Shown here: positions 56,101 to 64,000 of the stretch, piece after piece
How the letters are laid out: each line of letters begins with the position of its first letter
Position numbering within the stretch: the stretch's first letter is position 1
From: Cladobotryum mycophilum
Lineage: Eukaryota; Ascomycota; Sordariomycetes; Hypocreales; Hypocreaceae
Length of the DNA: 64,000 nucleotides
Direction of reading: 5' to 3'
NCBI GenBank assembly: GCA_036429605.1
Contig: JAVFKD010000004.1
Coordinates: 4,960,001 to 5,024,000 of the forward strand
The notes under the pieces: model-generated
What the model was told of the DNA's origin: nothing
What the model saw: only the letters and a program-made list of their open reading frames with translations
Database searches by the model: none
Position numbers and translations under genes: made by a program

Positions 56101-57999
56101 ATAAGAATGCGGCGACGGACACTGGAAGCAAGTCGTTGAAGTGCCCATATTAAAAAATTTGGCGCTAGAATATGCAGGGGTAAGAAGTCGTTGAAAAGCA
56201 GTGGTAAGAGGTCGTAGACAATAGCCATCGATAAAATATATAAGGTTCAGGTGCATAGATAAATAAGTATTAGATCAATTGATAATCGAAGCTAGATATT
56301 TTTTATATATTTATTTAAGCGTAGAAATAAATCATTTAAATTATTGCGTAAATTGTATTAAGATCAATTGGATTAAGCGTGTAATTAATCAGCGTATATA
56401 CAAAGTGACATGATAAGCTTTCATGGAAAACAGACCCACCTTTAGTGACAGTTATGCAAGCTACTGATTGGACCACAACCACGGCAAAGCTTCGGGCAAA
56501 GTAACCAATCACAATCAGCTCGAACGAGATCGACTCGAGCAGGTTCGACAGCTTAAATAGAATCGACTCGAGCGTACACAATAGCTCGAATAGAATCGAT
56601 TCGATCTATTACAATTACTAGATCATTGGTTCATTCTCATACGAATAAATATTATACTTATTCAGATCGTAATGAACTTAGTTACTGTATGTTTTTTTAT
56701 GTATGTAATCAGTTATTAATATAATTATTTACTATAAGAATGCGGCGACGGACACTGGAAGCAAGTCGTTGAAGTGCCCATATTAAAAAATTTGGCGCTA
56801 GAATATGCAGGGGTAAGAAGTCGTTGAAAAGCAGTGGTAAGAGGTCGTAGACAATAGCCATCGATAAAATATATAAGGTTCAGGTGCATAGATAAATAAG
56901 TATTAGATCAATTGATAATCGAAGCTAGATATTTTTTATATATTTATTTAAGCGTAGAAATAAATCATTTAAATTATTGCGTAAATTGTATTAAGATCAA
57001 TTGGATTAAGCGTGTAATTAATCAGCGTATATACAAAGTGACATGATAAGCTTTCATGGAAAACAGACCCACCTTTAGTGACAGTTATGCAAGCTACTGA
57101 TTGGACCACAACCACGGCAAAGCTTCGGGCAAAGTAACCAATCACAATCAGCTCGAACGAGATCGACTCGAGCAGGTTCGACAGCTTAAATAGAATCGAC
57201 TCGAGCGTACACAATAGCTCGAATAGAATCGATTCGATCTATTACAATTACTAGATCATTGGTTCATTCTCATACGAATAAATATTATACTTATTCAGAT
57301 CGTAATGAACTTAGTTACTGTATGTTTTTTTATGTATGTAATCAGTTATTAATATAATTATTTACTATAAGAATGCGGCGACGGACACTGGAAGCAAGTC
57401 GTTGAAGTGCCCATATTAAAAAATTTGGCGCTAGAATATGCAGGGGTAAGAAGTCGTTGAAAAGCAGTGGTAAGAGGTCGTAGACAATAGCCATCGATAA
57501 AATATATAAGGTTCAGGTGCATAGATAAATAAGTATTAGATCAATTGATAATCGAAGCTAGATATTTTTTATATATTTATTTAAGCGTAGAAATAAATCA
57601 TTTAAATTATTGCGTAAATTGTATTAAGATCAATTGGATTAAGCGTGTAATTAATCAGCGTATATACAAAGTGACATGATAAGCTTTCATGGAAAACAGA
57701 CCCACCTTTAGTGACAGTTATGCAAGCTACTGATTGGACCACAACCACGGCAAAGCTTCGGGCAAAGTAACCAATCACAATCAGCTCGAACGAGATCGAC
57801 TCGAGCAGGTTCGACAGCTTAAATAGAATCGACTCGAGCGTACACAATAGCTCGAATAGAATCGATTCGATCTATTACAATTACTAGATCATTGGTTCAT
57901 TCTCATACGAATAAATATTATACTTATTCAGATCGTAATGAACTTAGTTACTGTATGTTTTTTTATGTATGTAATCAGTTATTAATATAATTATTTACT
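56101..57999. repeat. Three tandem 633-bp units, apparently identical
   Basis: Units at 56101-56733, 56734-57366 and 57367-57999 each begin ATAAGAATGCGGCGACGGAC. A fourth unit starts at 58000 but diverges after about 15 bases. The same 81-codon minus-strand open frame recurs at 56336, 56969 and 57602 with identical translation, showing base-level identity. It has no family motif and is read as repeat-borne chance ORF. The array lies directly upstream of the recombinase-helicase gene. Confidence 0.95.
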
Positions 58000-58427
58000 A
58001 TAAGAATGCGGCGACAGAACTATAACATTGCATTAAAACGCATAAGGCCAATTTAATCAACCAGTAAGTCAGCCAGTAAGCCGCACACAGGTCGTTAAAA
58101 GTGGGCCCGTTCCAATTGGCCAAGAACCAAGTGTAGCCATTGAGTATGTAGCCATTGTGTGTAGCCATTGAGTGTGCAGTCAATTGAGTGCGTAGCAAAG
58201 CAAAGTGCCAATTCAATTAAGCAGTCGGTAAGTCACATAGAGGTCGTTAAAGGTGGGGCGGGTCATAATCAACCAAGCGCATCCGTTGCCAGGGCAAACG
58301 TTTTACGCCAATTGTTTAAAAAAGCAAATAAGCCAAGGGGTAGAAAACATATAATGAAAGAAAGCCCGGGTTTTTAATTATAGATATATGAGTAAAGTTC
58401 ATTAAAGCGAATTACGGAACATTTATC
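58000..58427. other. 5' leader between tandem units and recombinase-helicase gene
   Basis: Contains CAGTAAGTCAGCCAGTAAGC-like and TGAGTATGTAGCCATTGTGT-like short direct repeats (58050-58195). It corresponds to 51050-51480 of the decayed copy and probably holds the promoter. Confidence 0.55.
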
Positions 58428-61400
58428 ATGGAGCCATTTGTTTATTTATCAGAATATCGCATTATTATTTGCAAGCCATGTGGTTTTGCATGCGTAGCTA
58501 AGGAAGTGGCAGCCCATATAAAGAAACACCACCCCATGATTGATTGTTATGAGAGGAAACAAATTACGCAAGCAGTAGGTGACATCCAAGATATTATTCA
58601 GGATCAGGCCCAATTGAAGGATTTCGAGTACCCGCCACCAATAGTCGAACCGATCCCGTTTATTCAACAGCCCAAGGACGACGGATTAAGATGCGTAGAG
58701 TGTGGGCGGGTTTATCGCCAGGTGCGACGGATACAGGAGCATTGCCGCAAGGCACACAATTGGGTTAATGAATGGTCCAAGGGCGGCAATGTCGTGAAAA
58801 GGGCCAAGCAGGCGCGGGAAGTACCGTGGATAACAGGCGTTCGTTGCCAGCGGTTTTTCCAAACGCGCGCGGCCAGCGGATGGTTCGAGGTTGGGCGGGA
58901 TGATGGGGAAGCCAACGGACAGCCGGCGACGGGCGAAAGCACCATGGAGAGGATCACGCGAATCCACCAGGAACAGGCCGAGCGATTCGAAGCAAGCACC
59001 AAAGAGGCAATCCGCGTGGGCAACGAAAAGATGGAGCCGAACGCATGGTTGGATCGGGTCGGGTGGGCAGCCCATTTGCAAAGGTTAGACCCGATCGAGT
59101 TACAGGAAGCAACAGGCCCGATTCAGGAGCACGAAGCCGTGTTGCAGAAGTTATGGGAGAGTTTGGAGCGAGTGATGGATCAGGCACGAGCAACGGCGGT
59201 GTCGTCCAAGGTCGGGGCACCAGCGTTGTTCGAGGTCCAGCGCAAAGAGATCAAGGTCAAGCCAGCCAGACCGTTCGATAACCGGTTAGAGGACGATACG
59301 TGGGTACGATACAAGGAGGTGTACAGGAAGTTATTATGCGTCATACAGCGAACGCAGCAGTGGGACGATAACAAGCGCCCACCGTATAAGTTTACACCGC
59401 GGCAGGGAGATGCATGGGATGATTTCGAAGAGACGATCGAGAAGAATATACAGTTATTAAGCGAGGGTTTGATAGAAGGGTTGGTAGAGGATGAAAAGGT
59501 AGACCGGTTATGTTTGGACATGGTGGTCAAGTTATTAAATCACCAAATGAAGCAGGACCATTACGATAACGCAATCATCAGCGGTTTGGCCGTGTTAGGG
59601 ATCCAAGAGGATAAAGGGTGGATGAGCCCGTTGGATTACACGCCGATTTATTCGGCCGTTATTAAGATTGCACGCATGTTAGTATTGTACCAGTCGTATT
59701 TGGAGAGGGAGGACGAGGTGGCCAAGATGATGAGGGATTTGGGCATGGACGAGGACGAAGCGCGAGAGGAGGCCAGGGGCGTTTTTCGCATCGTACGGAC
59801 CAAGGTGCAGAGATTCATGACACAAACAACGCACAGGCGCGATGCGGAGCCAACGCCAATGGATTGGATCATGGAAATGCGAACGTACGGGATGTATATC
59901 CGATATAACACGGTGGCGGACGGTACCATTGATTGGGACGGCGATCGAGTTATACACCGGCGGATTCGATTTGGGATGGGTGATTTATCCGACATGTTGC
60001 ACACGTTGAAAGACGAGGCGCGGGGGTTATTAGCCGAGTTAACGATTGTGGACAAGGTAGGTTTAGGATTATTGCCGGTGATCGAATGGGGTAATTTAGA
60101 AGACAGCCACAGCGAGCAGAAGGTAGGTTATTCGTTTTTGCAGGACGACCGCAACGAATGGTTGGGGAAGGGCAAGGATTGGATCATCAAGCGGATCGCG
60201 GGGTCGAGCAGCAGGGAAAGGGAGTGGATTTTCAACGGGGGCAGCGAGGCGAACCCATATAAAGCAGAGGCGGTCCGAAAGTACGGGCAGGTGTTGGAGC
60301 AGTTCCGGGAGCGGTTATTCGTGTTGATGCACATGGTGGCAGGGCAGCCGGCGCGATCGACGGAGATTTTGGGATTGAGGATGGTGAACACGGTCAACGG
60401 GGGATCCGCAACATCATGGCGCACAGCCGGATGATGTGTTTCGTCACGTCGTACCACAAGAATTTCCGTAGCACAGGGCAAGCCAAGGTAATCCACCGGT
60501 ATTTGCCACGGGAGGTGGGGGAGTTGTTGGTATGGTATTTGTGGTTGGTGTTACCGTTTTGGCAGCAGGTGCAGGGGGTGATGAAACAAGGGGACAAGTG
60601 CAGCCCGTTTTTGTGGGCAGACGAGATTGTAAGCCGAGGCGAAGAGGAGAGCGAGGTAGACAGGGGGAGCGAGCGAAAGAGAGGGCAGAGAGGGCACAGG
60701 GGGCGAGAAGCGGGGAGGAGGAGGCGGCGGGGCCAATTGAGGAGGAAGATGAAGAGAGGAGAGAGGAAAGGTTGGCGCAAGAAGAAATGGCGCGGACCAA
60801 GGGGTTTACAGATTGGGTCAAGGAGCGCAAATGGACATCGGACCGGGTGAGACGCATCATGCAGCGGGCGAGCGAGCGATTGTTAGGGAAGAGGTTGAAC
60901 ATCAGCGCATGGCGTCACATTGCGATTGCGATCGCCAACCGGTATTTGAACCAGTCATGGGGGCAAAGGGGAGAGGGGGCGAAGACGAGGAGGACGGGGA
61001 TGAGATTGGGGATAACCCGTGGGATTTACAAGCCGGGCACGGGACACACGTGGCGGGGATGATTTACGCGCGGTTATTGGAGCAAGGGGATTCGGGGACG
61101 CAGAAGGAACGAGACAAGTTCCAGATGGTCAGCCGGTTGTGGCACCGATTTTTAGGGTTCGGGGAGGGCGATTGGGGCGGTCCAGGGGGAGGGGCGACGG
61201 GCAAGCGACGGCGCGATGTGTTTGACGGGCCGCGAGAGGAGGCACGGTTCCGGCGATTCGCGCGATTGCAGCGAGTGGACGTGCGGGGCCAGTTGCGGAT
61301 GATGATGGGGGAGGGTTCCGAGTTCAGGGGGCAGCAGGAAAAGGTGATCCGGGCGATTATACAGGGGGAGAGCCCGATCATACAGATCACGGGGACGGGA

Positions 61401-63181
61401 GGGGGAAAGAGTTTGTCGTTTATGTTGCCGGCGTTTTGTTCGCCGGACGGGACGACGATCGTGATTGTGCCGTTAGTATCATTACGGGGGGATTTACACG
61501 AGCGATGCGACAAGAGCAAGATCGAGGCGCACATTTGGCAAAGCCAGCAGAGCAACCGAGCGGCATCGATTGTGTTCGTGACGCCGGAGTCGGCGGTGAC
61601 AAAGGGGTTCCGGGATTTCGTCAACCGATTACAGGCGCGGCAGGCATTAGACCGGGTAGTGGTGGATGAGTGTCATATTTTATTGGACGGAGGCGACAAG
61701 TTCAGGCCGCAGTTACGGCAGTTGGGGGAAACGTTGCGAGATTGGGGGGTACAGAAGGTGTTTTTAACAGCAACATTGGCGCCGGGTGACGAGGAGGAGT
61801 TTTTCAAGGTGGCGGTGTTATCAGCGACAAGGGTGAAGATGTTTCGATCGCGAACGACAAGGCAGAACATCGAGTACAGGGTGGAGATTATCAAGGCAGG
61901 GTGGGACGAGCAGGAGAAGGAGGAAGACAAGAGGGTTTGCCGAATAGTGCGGGAGTGGTTGAACCGGCACGAGGGGGCAGGGCGATTGTGTACGGCGGAT
62001 CGGTGGAGCGAGTCAAGGGGTTGGCGTCGGCGTTGGGTTGCGAGGCGTATTACAACAAGATAGACACAACGGAGGGCAAGCAACGGAGGTTAAGGGCGTG
62101 GATCCGGGGCGGGACATTGATGGTGGCGACGAACGCATTGGGGATGGGGGTAGACATCCCAGACATACGATTGGTGGTTCACGCGGGAATGCCGCGTAAG
62201 TTGCGAGATTACGTACAGGAGAGCGGGCGAGGGGGCGGGACGGGACGAAGAGCGAGGCAGTGGTGGTTTGCGGGATGATGAGTCAAGAGGGGGATAAGGG
62301 GAGTGGACCAAAGGGAAAAGGGAGAGAGAAGGGGAAGAAGGAAAAAGAAAAGGAGATATGGGAAGAGGTGGTCAAGGAGTATGTATCAGGTAAATGGTGC
62401 CGAAGAGTGATTTTAGATAAGGTGATGGACGGTTGGTTGGAGAGATTGGGGTGCGAAGAGGGCGAGGAAGTGTGTGATGTGTGCGCTCAAAGGCGTTGGG
62501 ACGTGGAAGCAGAGGAGGAAATAGCGATAATGGAGGGCGAAGAGAGCAAGGAGAAGGGAGAGAGTACGAAGGAGATCCGGGAGAGGTTCGAGAGGGTTAG
62601 GCGAGAGGCGCGGTACGATGGGTGGGAGGCGGAAAGGGTAAAGATGTTGGAGGGGGCAGAGGGCGAGGAGTTTGAGAGGCAGTTGGAAAGGTGGGCAGGG
62701 TGTTGCGTGGTATGCAAGTTGGGGGGGCATTGGAAGTGGACCATAAGATGGATTTGTGCCCGGATAAGGGGGTTCGATGTGGGCAAAGGTACGGGGCAAT
62801 GTGGAAGAGGTGGAAGAGGAGATGTTTAGGAAACGGCGGTTCAGGGAGTATTCGGCATGTTACGGGTGCGGGTTACCACAGGCGATATGCGTGGTTTGGG
62901 AGGCGGTAGACGAGGACGGGTCCCGGTTCAGGAGGGTAAAGGGCAAGGAGTGCCAGTACCCGGGGGTATTGAGCGAGGTATACGGGGGGATATGTGGGTT
63001 TTACGGAGAGGCAACGGGGTATATAATGTTAGAGATGGCGGGTTTGGATGGTGTTGTGATTGATAGTGGTAGTGGGTTAGAGGAGATGTTTACATGGTTA
63101 GGGGGAAAGATAAAATGGGGAGGGATGGAAAGTAACCGGTTATGCAGGGTATTTCACAGGTTATGTAAATTAGTAGAATAG
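58428..63181 (+). CDS. Putative recombinase-RecQ helicase of a repeat element (two C2H2 fingers, YR-like segment, RecQ helicase, Cys-rich tail)
   Basis: One long gene read in successive frames: 58428-60400, about 60400-60665, about 60665-60960, about 60960-61975, about 61975-62233, about 62233-62725, about 62725-62770, and on to 63181. Each change falls in a G-run of five to seven and is repaired by one base. Order of parts: fingers C15-x2-C18...H30-x3-H34 and C89-x2-C92...H105-x4-H110 (OrsD/DUF3505-like); a helical 'TWVRYKEVYRKLLCVIQ' segment; 'ARSTEILGLR' (642-651); 'NISAWRHIAIAIANRYL'; 'AGHGTHVAGMIYARLL'; then RecQ motifs GTGGGKS, VVVDECH, FLTATLAP, ATNALGMGVDIPD and QESGRGGRDGT; then CxxC-rich tail. 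RecQ identity is firm. The middle resembles a tyrosine recombinase (R, RH, GH, Y), which is my inference. Confidence 0.8.
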
Positions 63182-64000
63182 GTAAAGAAAGATTATTAGG
63201 GGAAAGGTAAAAAAAAGTATATTAAAAGAAATAATAGGTAGTGGAATTAAAAAGTAAGTAGTAAATAGGAATAGAATAAATAAAATAAAAAAATAAAAAA
63301 GGTATTATAGGGTAAGAATAAAACATAGTGAAATGGTAGGGTAGTAGGGTAAATATAGCGGGGTAAAGAAAAAAATAGATAAAAAATAAAATAAAAGTAA
63401 TATAAAATAAAAATAGAGTAAAAAGAGAAAGTGAATAATAAGCCAGATGTTAAAAGAAAATAAGAATATAAATTAAAAAAATAGTTAAAATAAAAAGTAT
63501 ATAAAAGACAATAATAAGGTAATAATATAAGGAAAGAAAAACAAATCCAGGAAAAAAGCCCCAGTAAGAGGAGGCGCAACGATAGAGTAAGAGAAGTTTA
63601 AGGAAAAGAAGAAAGAGTTTAAGGTAATGTAATTGTATAAAGAGAGGAGAGAGAGTATATATAAGAGGAAAAGAAAAGAGTAAGTTATTAGGGGAAAAGG
63701 AAGAGAGAAAGGAGTGTGTATAAGAGTGTGAGAGGGGGAGAGTAAGTTAAGTTTAAGAGAGAGGAGGTAAAAATACCGTCAAAAGCGGGAAACAGTTACA
63801 AGGTAAGAGCCCGTAAGTACGACCGTTAGGAGCAGGGGAGGAGTAAGTGGAGCAACCCGTCGAGAGGAAGAGACGGTTGAGAATAGCCCGTCAGCAGCAG
63901 AAGGTGAGCCCGTCCAAGACGAACAGTTAAGGCAAAGCCGGCAAGGAACAGTCAATAAGAAGGAGCCGTTGAAGCAGTAAGAAAAGCGAAAGCCGGCCGA
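63182..64000. other. Strongly purine-rich, C-depleted tract to window end
   Basis: By eye count there are about 18 C in 63181-63780, with none in 63181-63300 or 63601-63720, while G remains common. No gene is recognised on either strand; the pyrimidine-rich complement gives a spurious 110-codon frame at 63247-63579. From about 63780 C content recovers (GTCAAAAGCGGG..., repeated CCCGTC/GCCCGT motifs). Confidence 0.75.

Noticed and set aside
56336..57847. The same 81-codon minus-strand ORF repeated three times
   Set aside because: It is a by-product of the 633-bp tandem repeat; no signal, domain or start context, and the decayed copy does not keep it open.
61436..61669. Alternative-frame ORFs inside the helicase gene
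   Set aside because: High GC creates long shadow frames on both strands; only the frame with RecQ motifs is kept.
63247..63579. 110-aa minus-strand ORF rich in Phe, Leu and Tyr
   Set aside because: Artefact of the purine-rich strand; its composition simply mirrors the A/G tract.

Overview
The window is nuclear DNA of a filamentous ascomycete. Most genes have short introns (about 45-75 nt, GTAAGT-like donors, CTAAC-type branch sites). There is a class II hydrophobin, an intron-containing tRNA-Val, fungal-type transcription factors, hAT, piggyBac and LINE elements, and C-to-T/G-to-A decay of a duplicated element that looks like repeat-induced point mutation (RIP). The gene content fits Sordariomycetes, plausibly Hypocreales, but the species cannot be fixed from the sequence. 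The right-hand 15 kb has a subtelomere-like or repeat-island character.

Layout. 1-5 kb: the 3' part of a Zn-cluster-type transcription factor, a SAM methyltransferase and a class II hydrophobin. 5.5 kb: tRNA-Val(UAC). 6.8-13.4 kb: three secreted-protein genes (an unknown 344-aa protein, a GH16-like enzyme and a DPBB/3D-like protein whose start codon appears lost) around an intronless class I terpene synthase. 14.2-19.3 kb: a fungal transcription factor split by a complete 3,257-bp hAT transposon with perfect 8-bp target-site duplications. 20-30 kb: a run of tailoring-type oxidoreductases (SDR, flavin monooxygenase, PaiB-like FMN protein, cytochrome P450, trans-acting enoyl reductase). 30.4-31.3 kb: a necrosis-inducing (NPP1/NLP-like) secreted protein. 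31.3-35.0 kb: no gene recognised. 35-45 kb: a reticulon-like ER protein, FAD-dependent oxidoreductase, MFS monocarboxylate-type transporter, GNAT acetyltransferase and a second P450. The terpene synthase is the only backbone-forming biosynthetic enzyme seen. The surrounding oxidoreductases, transporter and disrupted regulator could be parts of one terpenoid locus or of an accessory region with several decayed clusters; this is inference.

45.6-64 kb is repeat territory: a second hAT element, a LINE 3' remnant, an array of GC-rich hairpin repeats, and two copies of one large element. The left copy (about 50.5-55.6 kb) is heavily C-to-T/G-to-A mutated and interrupted by a clean, intact piggyBac element. 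The right copy (about 55.8-63.2 kb) is unmutated. It carries a second hairpin array, three 633-bp tandem units, and a roughly 1,585-codon gene. That gene combines two C2H2 fingers (OrsD/DUF3505-like), a segment with tyrosine-recombinase-like signatures, a RecQ-family helicase and a Cys-rich tail. This putative recombinase-helicase element is the most interesting object in the window.

A caution for readers: eleven apparent frameshifts in four otherwise well-preserved genes all sit in G/C homopolymers of five or more bases, and each is repaired by one extra base. They are more likely consensus homopolymer undercalls than real pseudogenisation.
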